Below are positions 1 to 11,198 of a DNA stretch of 64,000 nt, piece by piece. The position numbers and the translations under genes were made by a program. The number at the start of each line of letters is the position of its first letter. Position 1 is the stretch's first letter. The notes under the pieces were generated by a model. It ran no database searches and had not been told where the DNA came from. It saw nothing but the letters and a program-made list of their open reading frames with translations. The stretch comes from Absidia repens (Eukaryota; Mucoromycota; Mucoromycetes; Mucorales; Cunninghamellaceae): the NCBI GenBank assembly GCA_002105175.1, contig MCGE01000013.1:682001-746000 (forward strand). The letters run 5' to 3'.

Positions 1-121
1 AATCATCATCATCCGCCTATCATAAGTCAGCGTGCCAAATAGACATCTGGTGCAATCAGCCATTCGCCAGTAAAACTACATACATATCTATCTGCCATAG
101 AAGTGCATCCATGCATCATCA

Positions 122-853
122 TCATCGTTTATATTGATCCAACTGATCCAGGAGACCGTTTGTTCGTTGTACCAGCGCCTTTCGTTGTTGTCGAATACCA
201 TCGTCCCCTTCGGAAGAAACCCCATCCAGTTGAAGCAATAGCCGTGTCAGAGTGTCCTCGTACAAGGAAAGAACAAGGTGCATGATAAACATTCCTTTAG
301 TGATGATGGGTATATGATGAGGAGTTGATTCCAAGGTATCTTCAACATTGCGAGAACGTTGGTGTTGTTTTTGATCATCAAAGAAGTCCAATATGTTTTG
401 CGCCTGAAGAGTATCCAATTGCTGACCGATCGTTTTCAACGCCGCCAGTTTCGTTGAGTTTGTCACAAGAGTATCCAAATAATGTGTGTCTTGATCATTT
501 CTATCTACTGCCGCCGCTAATGTGTGTTGCATAACAGGAATTCGAGCGTCGTTTTTATGCCTTGATTTATGTGTACCATTAAGACGGGTGTCCTGCAGCC
601 TTCCCTGGTTTCGCCAGTTTTGTTGGTCACCACCTCCAACTTGGTGACGTTGCTCCATTGCCCGTTGATATCGTTTGCGCCGACGTTCATGCTGTTCCAT
701 TGCCGCCATTGCCATGCGCTGCCGTTGATATTGTCGCTCTAGCTGTAAATAACGTCGTCGACGAAGGGCAAGATAGTGTCGTTGTTCTTCTTGTTCCCGT
801 CTCCACCTCTGCACCATCGCAAAATGAGAAGAACTATCCATTGTACTTATCAT
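122..853 (-). CDS. BAG-domain protein (Hsp70 co-chaperone)
   Basis: A single-exon frame of 243 residues. The N-terminal ~85 residues are rich in Arg and Gln and probably form a charged coiled coil. The C-terminal ~45 residues fit a BAG domain: helix LTRLLLQLDGV, then SEGDD, then RQQRKALVQRTNGLLDQLD. BAG domains bind the Hsp70 ATPase domain and act as nucleotide-exchange factors, usually in the cytosol or on the ER surface. No transmembrane segment is visible, so it is not obviously an Snl1-type ER-anchored protein. Two in-frame ATGs lie four codons apart (853 and 841) and either could be the start. The middle section (residues ~150-190) is less typical and could hide a small stop-free intron. 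The family call rests on the C-terminal motif. Confidence 0.7.
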   Translation of the reverse strand: MISTMDSSSHFAMVQRWRREQEEQRHYLALRRRRYLQLERQYQRQRMAMAAMEQHERRRKRYQRAMEQRHQVGGGDQQNWRNQGRLQDTRLNGTHKSRHKNDARIPVMQHTLAAAVDRNDQDTHYLDTLVTNSTKLAALKTIGQQLDTLQAQNILDFFDDQKQHQRSRNVEDTLESTPHHIPIITKGMFIMHLVLSLYEDTLTRLLLQLDGVSSEGDDGIRQQRKALVQRTNGLLDQLDQYKR

Positions 854-1474
854 TGAAAAATCTAATAAAAAGAAGAAGAACTGAAGCGTTAAAAATAGGC
901 GGGGAATTCTTTTGTAGTTTGGAAATAACTTGCCGTAGTAGAAGGTGCCAGCAGTTCCTGGAACCGATTTTCAATCGCCGCCACCATATAGCGATTTACC
1001 CACCGATGGTAGGTGAGACAGACTGAGAGAAAGAGCATCCTGCCACCATTATCGCTAAACCAGCACCACCGTTACCCGTATCATCCATTAATGTCAAAAT
1101 TCATCCATTTGCTGACGGCAGATTTCGTAACAATGACCACACTGTATCGGAGTCTAATCAGAGAGGATACGCTATACCGCGGTGAATGACGAACTATTCA
1201 ACAGTAAAACGAGTAAATAAAGCGAGGTCCAATTGCCCTGAGGTGAAGCTAAAGTCATTGCAAGAAGAAAAGGACCATACTGCCTAAGCTGAATCGTGGT
1301 GGGTTGTTGCTCTAAAAGGGAACGGAGGGCAATCATGTTGTCACTGTTGCATTCTGACGACCGCAGTTATGAGAAGAGAACTATCATGTTGATGGCATTG
1401 CATGGTATTGATTTTTGTGAAAAAGAGAAGCGAAAAAGATGAGAAAAGAAGTTTCCCTGAGGAGAGATCCAAAA
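854..1474. other. Spacer, no gene seen
   Basis: This stretch lies upstream of the BAG gene. I see no frame with a recognisable domain and no RNA gene. It presumably holds the promoter of the BAG gene. Confidence 0.4.
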
Positions 1475-2170
1475 AATTCAAATACCGCACACGTGAAATT
1501 TATTTACTCCACACTTTTTTTTTTTCTCACTCTCTCTTTTCTTCCATTTTCTTTTTTCCTTTCTTTTTTTCTTCACCATTCAACTTCTATGAGGTTATGC
1601 TGGACTTAGATTAGTGTCAGTACTAGTTTAGAAGGGGTTTCAGCTCAGGGATTACAAGATGCATGGGGAAACCCTTTCATTTTGGATTCGGGATCTGAAG
1701 GCACCATTAGTTGACTTTTTGCAGCCTCGATTAGCGTAGTTTAGTATTAATATGTTTATCTTTTTATCTATATACCAATAAAATATGGTTTTTCACCTAC
1801 TTCAATGAAAAGTGTCCCATTCGCCTCTTTCATGTCTTGTGTAATAGATCTCGTTTTTACTACATCATATCATACCTTTGATTAATGTTGACCGTTGTTG
1901 TACTTCAATAAAAGATAGTCATATCTTGTCTTACTGATATCTTGTTTGATTTTTGCAATATATTAGAGCGTTTTTACAACTGTATCTTTAAATTTGCATT
2001 GGCCATTTCTCTAATCTCATAGTAGTCTTTCTCATGCTTCCTCCAGTAGACCCTTTACTTTTTAAATCCCTCGTTACAATAAACCCCTTGTTGTTAGTTT
2101 TAGCTTCCATCAGTGTTCTTCAATAAAACAACCATTTTTATTAAAAGGATTCATAGCAATTACTCTAGAA
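1475..2170 (+). repeat. Dispersed repeat copy R1
   Basis: This is a near-complete copy of the window's dispersed repeat family. Its 5' end has the family signature CCGCACACGTGAAAT with an E-box (CACGTG at 1490-1495), followed by a CT-rich stretch. The core module around 1620-1680 contains GATGCATGGGGAAACCC. Several modules end in CAATAAAA-like signals near 1780, 1900 and 2120. No long ORF and no terminal inverted repeats are visible. The ends are estimated by comparison with the other copies. Confidence 0.75.
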
Positions 2171-2819
2171 TGTGCCGCCAGCGTAATCTCCACTAGCCTG
2201 GACATACTGTATGTGTACAGTTTGCTATTTTTGGTTTTTATTTTACTTTTTCTTCTTCTCTTGCGTATGACATACTACTAAAAAAAAAGGAAGCCCAAAT
2301 TGAAGTCTCCAAGGCCCAAGGAAGTCGCCTATTAAGACACATAATGATGATGGTTTTATCTTCATCAAAAACCACATTCAATAGCGTACCCCTTGACACT
2401 GCTACATCAGTTTGTTTTTACAAGTAGTGGCTTGCAACAGCAGAAGATCATTTAGTGATAGTTTATATGATGAAATGAATAAAAAAAAACTCTTGAATTT
2501 GTTTTCTACTACGACGATGTGTTAGCCCGACAGCAAGGGAAAATTCTCTACTGTGCCATACTCTACTATATGGCATACAGTACAGTACAGTGTAAAGCCT
2601 CGTACAATTGTTATACTCATTTCACGCTATATGTTCATCAATATAAATTGGCCTGTTGGGAATAGGGATCCTGTTTGATATGAAGTAACTTATATTAACG
2701 AAGAGCCGCTGGAACTTTTGGAGGGAGATAGAGCAGGCGTATGGAGGAAACTCACAAAAGATTACAATGATGACCTTACTTAGTCTCTGATGGGTCAGAG
2801 GAAGATTAGTTAAAAAAAG
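2171..2819. other. Spacer between inverted repeat copies
   Basis: AT-rich sequence lying between repeat copies R1 (+) and R2 (-). I see no gene. A short iteration of TACAG units occurs near 2578-2592. Confidence 0.4.
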
Positions 2820-3365
2820 TGATTTTTTCTTATTAATAGCGTACAGATAAACACTAAACTAAAATGCAGAGTTCAATATAACAGGGAGTCTAATGGAGGT
2901 AGCATGAAGAGGACTAATTGGATAATTTTTTTATTGAAATATTGCAGCAATGGACAATACTAATCAAACGAGAGGACGCTAGGGAAAACCGAATCTGATA
3001 CACATGACATGAGAATGGTACATTTTTGTGACATTTTTGTATTGAAGCATAGTAGAAAAACAGATTTTATTCAGTTGTAGACATAAACTAAGGTAAGTAA
3101 CACTAAACTACGCTAATGGAGACTTCCAAAAGCCAACTATTGGAGGTTCTAAATCCTGATTCCAAAATGAAAGGGTTTCCCCATGCATCTTGTAATCCCT
3201 AAGCTGAAAACCCTTCTAAACTAGTCCTGGTACAATTCTATGTCCAAAATAAGCCCATAGAAGTTCAATGGTGGAAAAAAAAAGAAGGCAAAAAGAGAAA
3301 TGAAAAGAAAGAGAAGGCGAATAAAAATTTCCCGTGTGCGGGATTTGAAATCTTTTCTGGGGTTC
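2820..3365 (-). repeat. Dispersed repeat copy R2
   Basis: Reverse-orientation copy, recognised by GGGTTTCCCCATGCATCTTG near 3175 and the terminal GTGTGCGGGATTTGAAAT near 3335-3352. The E-box is mutated (CCCGTG). Together with R1 it forms a large imperfect inverted repeat. Confidence 0.75.
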
Positions 3366-5150
3366 TCACTGAACTGCAGTTCTGATATTATGTATTCATG
3401 TCGTTGATGGAAAAAAAAAAGTACAAAAGGTTTCATAAGACGGCTGTCTTGCTAGATATAGCATGGTAACACACATCAAAATAGCGATATTGCTTACAAT
3501 AGCGATGCAATTTCGTTTCCCCCCTTGATATTGTTATTATGGGTCCCTACAGTACCAAATAAACCGAATAATAATACTATGGCAGAGTAATGACACATTG
3601 ATGCATGGTAGACGTAATTGATTGAAGAATAAAGAACTTTTGTTATAGTAGGTAATGCGTCAAATTGAGAATTGTGTGCCAAAATGAGGGTATCGCATTC
3701 TACAGAGAAAAAGAATTATAAAGGTCGGGAATTTAATTTGTTTTCGATGGATCGACTCGACAAACAACCGCTTTTTGAGGCACAGTTAAGAAGTTATGCC
3801 CAGAAATCAATCGCGGGGAAATGAATCTTCAACATTTGTTCCAAAATATATCTCTAAACAGTAGTAGATTTCCGTAAATAATATTCCAGAATCCATCGTC
3901 AGCCCATTACAATTTTTTTGGTGAGCCGACCAGTTCAAATCCGGTTGTCACAAGCTCCTTTTAGAAATCGGGAAAATGTTCCAGTAAGTTTGATCAACGT
4001 ACAATTTGTCAATTTTCTTATGTTGTTTTCATGCACACTTGTTGCAATCCAATTTGGGTATAGGTTGGAAGGTCCCTGGCATGGCTGATAGCCGGATGCC
4101 CCTTTAATTTTATTTTTTTCGTTGCATCAGCGTAAAGGATGGAAGAACAAGGCGAAAATAGGATGAGCATGAGGTTGTTCCGAGGAAATAAACTTTCCTT
4201 CCTGTTAGAAGATGAGTTCACCCATTCCGAGGAAGCCCAGTCCTTCTTTTTTCGATTTACACATTACTGTTACTAACAAAATACCAAACCAGTGCAACAT
4301 ATTTCCATCTTCCCACTGCACAACCAAGTGTAATGAACTATGAGAGTAAAGGTATACCTAAAAGAAACCGGAAAGAGGATTATCGTCCATCATTAAGATA
4401 TCCCACCCAATAGGATTTACTTTTTATAGCTGTTAAACCTTATTTTTCCCCAATATACCCCGTTCGCTTTGACTCGCTCTCCAGAAAGCATATTTTTTCG
4501 TCCGTCATACATAGTTTTCAGGAACAACATTTAGTTAGTGCTAATGAACTCAATCGTTTTTTTCGTCCGGTCAAACCCAGCATCACCATGAAAATTATAA
4601 CGTCATACTGTCATGAACTAACGAGAATCGGAGATTCCATGACTCGTCGTTGTCGTCGGCTATCGAATTTAGTAAATGACCAAAAGAAACACAAATTGCG
4701 GGGAAGTGGCATGAAAAATAGAAGGGTCTTTGGAGACCTTTTTTTTTTTTTGAATATAGAAGACGAAGAAAAGTCGCTTTAATGGCCATAACCCATATGA
4801 AGTAACGTTTGTGTTTAGTAAAAAATAAAAAGAAAAGGACGATGAGGATGATGGAACTATGAGGGAAAGGGAAAGGGGAAGGGGAAGGGGGCTGGATCCG
4901 TCAAGAGGGAGACAGAGCGAAAGCAAGAGCTTTGAGGCAATATTTAACGTTCACATGGTGCGGGCAAGTAAGGAAGGAAGCATCAAATTGAGCCAATGAC
5001 GAGGAAGAAAACGGGACCAAGCGACATGAATCCGTGATGCCCCGATTTGGCGGTGGCAGAAGCGTTTAGATCCATCCAATGAAAGGCGGGCGGATCGGCG
5101 TTTCAATCCGTCCCACATTTGCGCGATGGAAACACATCTCTTTTTCTTAC
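3366..5150. other. Spacer upstream of PCK1
   Basis: Only short unsupported frames occur here. A purine-rich G/A tract lies at about 4860-4890. A GC-richer segment (about 5030-5110), just ahead of the PCK1 TATA box, is the most likely place for regulatory sites. I could not identify a specific factor site. Confidence 0.4.
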
Positions 5151-5158
5151 TATATAAA
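5151..5158 (+). promoter_or_regulatory. TATA box of PCK1
   Basis: TATATAAA lies 80 bp upstream of the PCK1 ATG and is followed by a pyrimidine-rich leader. This is a typical core promoter for a strongly expressed fungal gene. Confidence 0.6.
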
Positions 5159-5237
5159 AGCATTTGATTTTTCCCTTTTTCTTTCTGAATCTATATACTT
5201 TTTTCATTCTCTTACTCTTATATCTACAAATAACAAA

Positions 5238-7171
5238 ATGGCTGCTTCTCCCAGACCCGGATCTCCCTACCATGGACGCCCTTCCAGCTCCTCTTCTATT
5301 CACACCAAGGTTGAAGAAGAACTCCATGATGTTGCTGGTATCGACTATGACAAGGTAAGAGCAAGAATGAAGTCTGTTCTCTCAACATTGTGAAAGCTTG
5401 TACTAACTTTGGAAAATTCTTTTCTTAATATAGGTTACCATCAAGCGTAATCCTTCCGTTGCTGTCTTGTATGAAGAAGCTTTGACTTACGAACAAGGCA
5501 CCGTTATCTCTTCCGCTGGTGCTCTTTGCGCTTATTCTGGCAAGAAGACTGGTCGTTCTCCCAAGGACAAGCGTATTGTGGAAGAAGAAACCTCCAAGGA
5601 TGATATCTGGTGGGGTCCTGTCAACACTCCTATCTCTGAAAAGGTGTTCTCCATCAACCGTGAACGTGCTATTGATTATCTCAACACTCGTCCTCGTCTC
5701 TATGTGTTCGATGGTTATGCTGGTTGGGATGTTAAGCTTCGCAAGAAGGTGCGTGTTGTAGCTTCCCGCGCTTACCACTTGTTGTTCATGCGCAACATGT
5801 TGATCCGCCCTACTGAAGAAGAATTGGAAAACTTCGGTACTCCTGATTTCACCATCTTCAATGCCGGTGAATTCCCTGCCAATCGTTACACCACTGGTAT
5901 GACCTCCACCACCTCAGTGTCTGTCAACTTCAAGCGTGCTGAAATGGTTATCCTCGGTACTGAATATGCTGGTGAAATGAAGAAGGGTGTAAGTATTTAT
6001 TATCATGATATGGGGATGATTAGCTGGGGATGATATGAACAAAAGTGACTTATTGGTCCATTTCTTTCTGATAGATCTTCACTGTGATGCACTACTTGAT
6101 GCCCAAGGCTGGTGTCTTGTCTCTCCACTCCTCTGCCAATGAAGGCCCTGATGGCGATGTCTCTTTGTTCTTCGGTCTCTCTGGTACTGGTAAGACCACT
6201 TTGTCTGCTGATCCCAAGCGTAAATTGATTGGTGATGACGAACACTGCTGGTCCGATGAAGGTGTCTTCAACATTGAAGGTGGTTGTTACGCCAAATGTA
6301 TTGATCTCTCTGGTGAAAAGGAACCCGATATTTTCAACGCCATCAAGTTCGGTGCTGTTCTCGAAAACGTTGTGTTGGATGAAGAAACTCGCCAAGTTGA
6401 TTACTCTGATGACTTCTTGACCGAAAACACCCGTTGTGCCTACCCCATCTACCATATTCCCAATGCCAAGTTGCCTTGCGTTGGTGGTCACCCCAAGAAC
6501 ATTATCTTGTTGACCTGTGATGCCTTCGGTGTCTTGCCTCCTGTCTCCAAGTTGACTCCCGAACAAGCCATGTACCACTTCATCTCTGGATATACCACCA
6601 AGGTCGCTGGTACTGAAGACGGTATCTCTGAACCCACTCCTACCTTCTCTGCCTGTTTCGGTGCTCCCTTCTTGGTCTTGCATCCTCAACGTTATGCCTC
6701 CATGTTGGCTGAAAAAATGTCTCAACACAAGGCCAATGCCTGGCTCATTAACACTGGCTGGATTGGGTATGTATTTTATTTATTTATTTGGGCGGTGATC
6801 CATTAAGAGAGAGTGAAAAGTGTAATACTGACTCTTTTTTTTTTTTTTTTTTTTCTTCAAAAAATAGTGGAAGTGCTTCTTCTGGTGCTAAGCGTTGTCC
6901 TTTGAAATACACTCGTGCCATCTTGGACTCTATTCACGATGGAACTTTGGCCAATGGTGAATTCGAAGACTTCGAAGTATTCGGTTTCTCCATTCCTAAG
7001 AAGGCTGCTGGTGTCCCTGATGAATTATTAAACCCCCGCAAGGCCTGGAAGGGAACTGACGAAGACTTCACCAAGTCTATTACTCAAGTTGCTGGTATGT
7101 TCCAAGGTAACTTCAAGACTTACCAAGATCAAGCTGCTCCTGAAACCGTGGCTGCTGGTCCCAAGTTCTAG
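5238..7171 (+). CDS. PCK1: Phosphoenolpyruvate carboxykinase (ATP), PCK1
   Basis: Exons 5238-5354, 5434-5988, 6075-6766 and 6868-7171 join in frame to 555 residues, matching ATP-dependent fungal PEPCKs (about 550). The enzyme converts oxaloacetate plus ATP to phosphoenolpyruvate, ADP and CO2 in the cytosol, the committed step of gluconeogenesis. Visible motifs are the kinase-1a P-loop [11 protein letters not shown] near residue 260, the PEPCK signature [14 protein letters not shown], and the downstream [20 protein letters not shown]. The C-terminal third contains [18 protein letters not shown], which spans the last splice junction. The start is the first ATG after the TATA box, and the first 20 residues are Ser/Pro-rich. 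Codon use is strongly biased (CTC, AAG, GGT), as expected of a highly expressed gene. No breaks were seen. Confidence 0.96.
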
Positions 7172-7657
7172 ATTTAGTATAGTAGACCTCTTATTTAAAC
7201 AAACTCTCCAACATACGCATTTTGTATCATATTCCCCTACCCTTTTTACGCATTCTCTTTTTTATCTTTGAAACCTTGAAATAAAATATCAATCTTTGTT
7301 AAATTCAAAACCATTTATTATGTCTATTGTGAAAAGATGATCGAATGAAACGTGTTTTTTATTAATCATGTATGGGAAACGTGGTTGATAATGTACAACA
7401 ATGGTTCATGATGTAACACACATTTGTTTGAATAATGGGAAATACCAAAAAATATCAACTGCTTTCATTTGCTTTACTTTCGATCAAAATCATATGCCAC
7501 GCGGGGGTTCAAAATTTATTTTATTTTTTGCTTTTGATTCGAAGCATGTGATATCTTCCAAGGCAAAACTAGGAATTCAACGATAAATAAATATTCTCTT
7601 TTCGTCGTCTTTTCTTCTTCCTTTTCCTCGTTTCTTCCGCACCCCCTCGACTTTTTT
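7172..7657. other. 3' flank of PCK1 and spacer
   Basis: An AATAAAAT poly(A)-type signal occurs near 7280. Nothing else recognisable is present before the PAS-domain gene. Confidence 0.45.
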
Positions 7658-8782
7658 ATGACCAAGGACACTTGTCACTCCTTTGATACTTGTCCTTTAC
7701 GTTCGTCTTCTTTATTGATCGTTCAACATGACCAACAGGTGATTGTTACTGCCTCAGACGAAGTCTTTGACATGCTTGGGTACCACGCAGACCAACTGAT
7801 CAGTCAACCACTTTCTGTGTTATCCTTATCTACTCTTCACCAAAAAACACGTCAAGTGGTCAAAACAAGACATGCCATCACGAAACAATGGATCCAGCTG
7901 GAGGTATGTGTGCACCATGATCCTTTCTCCACAGCTTCAGGATTGGATTATTGCCTTATAGCAGCAAAGTCGAACAAACCACAACCACAACCACAACCTT
8001 TATCAACCGTAACGCTTGTTGGATTGAACGCTTATGGATCGATTGTCCACGCCTATCCGGCTTCTGAATTTCCTCATCCTTCCTCTTGTGATCTGGTAGG
8101 TCGGCCCATCATGTCCTTTATCCATACTGACGACGTACGACCTTTATGCCGGCTATTAAGAAAAAGTACAACACACCCACTCCCGCCATCATCAACAAAA
8201 GACGATTATACAATGGATGTTCGGTGGTTAAGATCAACAAGATTGGCTACGACGACGGTGGATACGATACATGAATCTGAATTCGAATGGATGCATATTA
8301 CCATTGTGAACCCAACAATCTATAGTCACGTTCCAGCATTGAATGGTCGACCGATTTGCTTGCTTCGGCCTTCCTCCTGTTCCTCCGTCTCCTCTTTTAG
8401 CGCACTTGATTCTTTAGGAGCTGCTTTGGAAAATGGCCGAATTTATTGTATGGAATTTTTACAACATCTTTTGGCCTGTTTGGTCCAGCTCATACATGAC
8501 TTGGCAGTCGCCTCACCGCCAGAACAACCCTTACCGTCAACCCAGCTAACACATTATCTTTCACCACCTCCTCAGCATATCAAGGTCATGGACGGTACTT
8601 CTATTCGACACATTCCCTTATCTTCTTCCTCTTTTACCTATAGTAATGATAGTATTTTTTATTTATTCTCTTCGACCTTCCTTAGTTACACCATGCCCAC
8701 TTCTTTTTCACCAAATAGATCCCTTTTAGACCTTCTGAAACCGATTCTCCCTCAAACAAAATCACACTCTTCCTCTTTATGA
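7658..8782 (+). CDS. PAS-domain protein
   Basis: A single-exon frame of 374 residues. Residues ~15-110 read as a PAS fold (VTASDEVFDMLGYHADQLIS, then RHAITKQWIQLEV). Residues ~120-225 read as a second PAS-like repeat (LVGRPIMSFIHTDDV, then EWMHITIVNPT). PAS domains sense ligands, light or redox state, or mediate protein contacts. No zinc finger, kinase or DNA-binding domain follows, so this is not a complete White-Collar-type regulator. The C-terminal ~130 residues are Ser/Pro-rich and unassigned. The specific partner or ligand cannot be read from the sequence. A polyadenylation-like AATAAAA lies near 8871. Confidence 0.6.
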   Translation: MTKDTCHSFDTCPLRSSSLLIVQHDQQVIVTASDEVFDMLGYHADQLISQPLSVLSLSTLHQKTRQVVKTRHAITKQWIQLEVCVHHDPFSTASGLDYCLIAAKSNKPQPQPQPLSTVTLVGLNAYGSIVHAYPASEFPHPSSCDLVGRPIMSFIHTDDVRPLCRLLRKSTTHPLPPSSTKDDYTMDVRWLRSTRLATTTVDTIHESEFEWMHITIVNPTIYSHVPALNGRPICLLRPSSCSSVSSFSALDSLGAALENGRIYCMEFLQHLLACLVQLIHDLAVASPPEQPLPSTQLTHYLSPPPQHIKVMDGTSIRHIPLSSSSFTYSNDSIFYLFSSTFLSYTMPTSFSPNRSLLDLLKPILPQTKSHSSSL

Positions 8783-9044
8783 TCTTTATGTTTTTTATTT
8801 TTATTTTTTATTTATGCCCATTTATGCCCAGCCTAGTATACCCCTTCTTATATGTCGTCTTGTATATTCCCAATAAAATTCAAGAAACCTTTTTCTCTTT
8901 CTTTTGCATAAGATAGTCCACACACAATTAAAAAAAAAAAGAGACGCGGCCTTTCAATTGTCTTTTTTTTTTTTTCCCTCCAGGCTGTAGATTTTTTTTT
9001 TATTTTTCTTCCGTTTCTCTTCACAATATTTGATTTTACACAAA

Positions 9045-10420
9045 ATGCCTGAACTTACAGATCAGGAAAAGATAGAACGTCGTCGTCAAAAACGTCAACA
9101 ACGGATTTTATCGTCAGCAGGTGACCGCCTTAGTCGAATTACAGGCACTGCTTATCGTAAGTTTCCCTCGTCCGCAACCATAAAATGAATAGCATAGAAG
9201 CCTTGTGACTCAAATTTTTTCTTTTCTTTTCCTTTTCTTTTCTTCTTCTTCTTCTTCTTTTTTTTTTTTTTTTTGGTAAGCCCTTCGAGCTTCGCCATCT
9301 CCATCTCCTTCAACATCGGCATCGTCATTAGCAAAGTCAGATACACCACATCAAGATGCCAGCACAGCACCGCGATCAAGATCACCATCACCTGCCGTCT
9401 TTACGCGTACACCCACCACATCCACGGAACATGGCCGTTCATCTCGTACCACACAGGACCAACAACCAACATCCACATCATCAACATCAACCACAACACA
9501 TATAGCTTATAATACAAGTGATGATGATCCCAGTGAAGCGTTGGGAGCACCTCCACCTTTGGATCCTTTGGATATGTTTACTGCCATGGCCAGTGGTCAA
9601 CACAGAGCACCAATGGATGGCTCAGCGCCAGATCGCATGCCGACGGATTTGAATGAACTTTTTGCAGCAGCAGCAGCAGGCGGTGGCGGTGTCGGCGGTG
9701 GATTCCCATTTAACCCTGCTTTGTTGGCTAGTATGACAGGTGCTATGCCCTCTGGTGGTGATGGCTCAGCGGCGACAGGAGCAGGAGCAACAGCAACGTC
9801 TACAGTAGATCCTTCTTTGAAATACTGGAATCTTATTCATTTGGTATCCATGTTAATGCTTGGAATATACGCTGTGTACACGGAATGGGCCACGGCAGGA
9901 ATGACAAGAATGGCTCAGTTATTGAACGCCGAGGCTGGTGATATTTATGGCCTGACTCATTCGGGTGCTTTTGTGGTAAGACCAAAATGGATATTATACA
10001 GGGGATGGGGATGGGGCGATATTCTTATTCTTCTTTTTTTTTTTTTTTTTTTTGTGTGTGTGTATATATATAGCCCTTATTTTGGTATTTTGCTACTATA
10101 CAATTATGCTTACAATCCGCGCGAATGTTTTATCAACAGGTAAAAGGACAAAAAATAACGAACGATTCTTTTTTTTTTTTTGGGGGGGCATATAGTGTAC
10201 ACAGTTTTTTTATGACCATTTTGCTACTGTATGTATATAGGGAACCATGCCCAGTCAATCCACACTTGGCGCTTTGGCAACCCAACTTCCACCTCCCTTG
10301 AATAACATTGTTACCATCTTTCTTCGGTACCGGTTGATTTGGTCTTGCTTGGTTCAAGATTGTTGCGTTTTGGTATTTGTCATTGGCTTTGCTCAAGTCA
10401 TTTCGGCCGTTTTAGTCTAG
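9045..10420 (+). CDS. GET2: GET2/CAML-type ER receptor subunit for tail-anchored proteins
   Basis: Exons 9045-9156, 9281-9975, 10074-10139 and 10241-10420 give about 350 residues. The second acceptor could instead be at 9290, removing 3 residues. The N-terminus has the Get2 signature: an Arg-rich cytosolic helix (ERRRQKRQQRILSSAGDRL) followed by SRITG, which recruits the Get3 ATPase. A long Ser/Thr/Pro linker follows. Three membrane segments end the protein: WNLIHLVSMLMLGIYAVYTEW, then a segment in the 66-nt third exon (PLFWYFATIQLCLQSARMF), then CCVLVFVIGFAQVISAVLV. With Get1 the protein would form the ER insertase for tail-anchored proteins. Low primary similarity is normal for this family, so the call rests on architecture and motifs. 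A long T-run precedes the third exon. Confidence 0.82.
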
Positions 10421-10494
10421 ACGTCCCCCCTTCTTCACAATTTTCACCTTTAGCTTATAGTATCTAGTTATTTCATATCTATACACACACTCAC

Positions 10495-10529
<35 letters not shown>

Positions 10530-11198
10530 ATAAAACTACACATTTACACTTTTATTTTTATTGCATTGCCTTTTTTTTCCGTGTCTATAATCATACCAGT
10601 TCTCTGCCCCGAGCTCAAGCGCCGCCCTAAGCGTTTTTACAAAATCAGGGTCGGTCGTACTGTGTTGGAAACCTTATTTTTTTTTTTTATGATTCTTTAC
10701 CATAGGCCAATTTTAATACTTTTTATTTTGACATACTCTCTTTGGCAAGGTCGCCCTCCCATTATTAATGTGTTTCTAGACCCTCCTTTATCCCCATCCC
10801 AATGCTGCTATCTTTGTGGTTCCATCAGTGTTACCTTATCTCGTTAGTGAATTCATCATCAGCGGTTTACACATTTTCGCGTCGAACTTCCTTTCAGTGA
10901 TGTCTGCTTGGTAGGAAATAACATTGATATATTATGGTAACAGAATAAATCTTAAACCGTTTACCCGGTATTTTTTTTATCACGATGGGCAGTCTTTAGC
11001 AATAGGATGAGATAGAAAATATCAAGATCATCATCATCATGTGATCTTCGGTATTTTAAAGAAAGTCCAATTTCCTTCTAAGGCGCCACAGTCCAAAAAT
11101 GTCGATATCAAGCAACTTTCAGAGCAAGGAACTGGGATTTAATCTCTTCCTTTTACTTTTCTCTCTCTCTCTTTTTCTCTTAATATATCCTTTTTTAT
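10421..11198. other. Spacer with AT microsatellite
   Basis: Contains an (AT)n-rich run at about 10494-10530 and a polyadenylation-like AATAAAA right after it, serving the GET2 gene. A CT-rich stretch at about 11156-11180 just precedes the next gene. No other gene is supported. Confidence 0.5.

Noticed and set aside
1402..1614. Small open frame of about 70 residues, with similar ones near 3221-3436, 25384-25569, 35514-35729 and 60562-60759
   Set aside because: They all end in NFYGVMLDL-like residues because they are the same segment of the dispersed repeat read in one frame. Frame and length are not maintained between copies, so they are not a gene family.
3930..3955. GTTCAAATCC-like tRNA T-arm
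   Set aside because: The T-stem has a mismatch and there is no matching 5' acceptor strand or anticodon arm about 70 bp upstream.
6003..6728. Long - strand frame of 241 residues opposite PCK1
   Set aside because: It is a shadow of the strongly codon-biased PCK1 exon 3 and has no splice or domain support of its own.
10566..10847. Frame of 93 residues downstream of GET2
   Set aside because: It has no recognisable domain, a T-run in the middle and no good start context.
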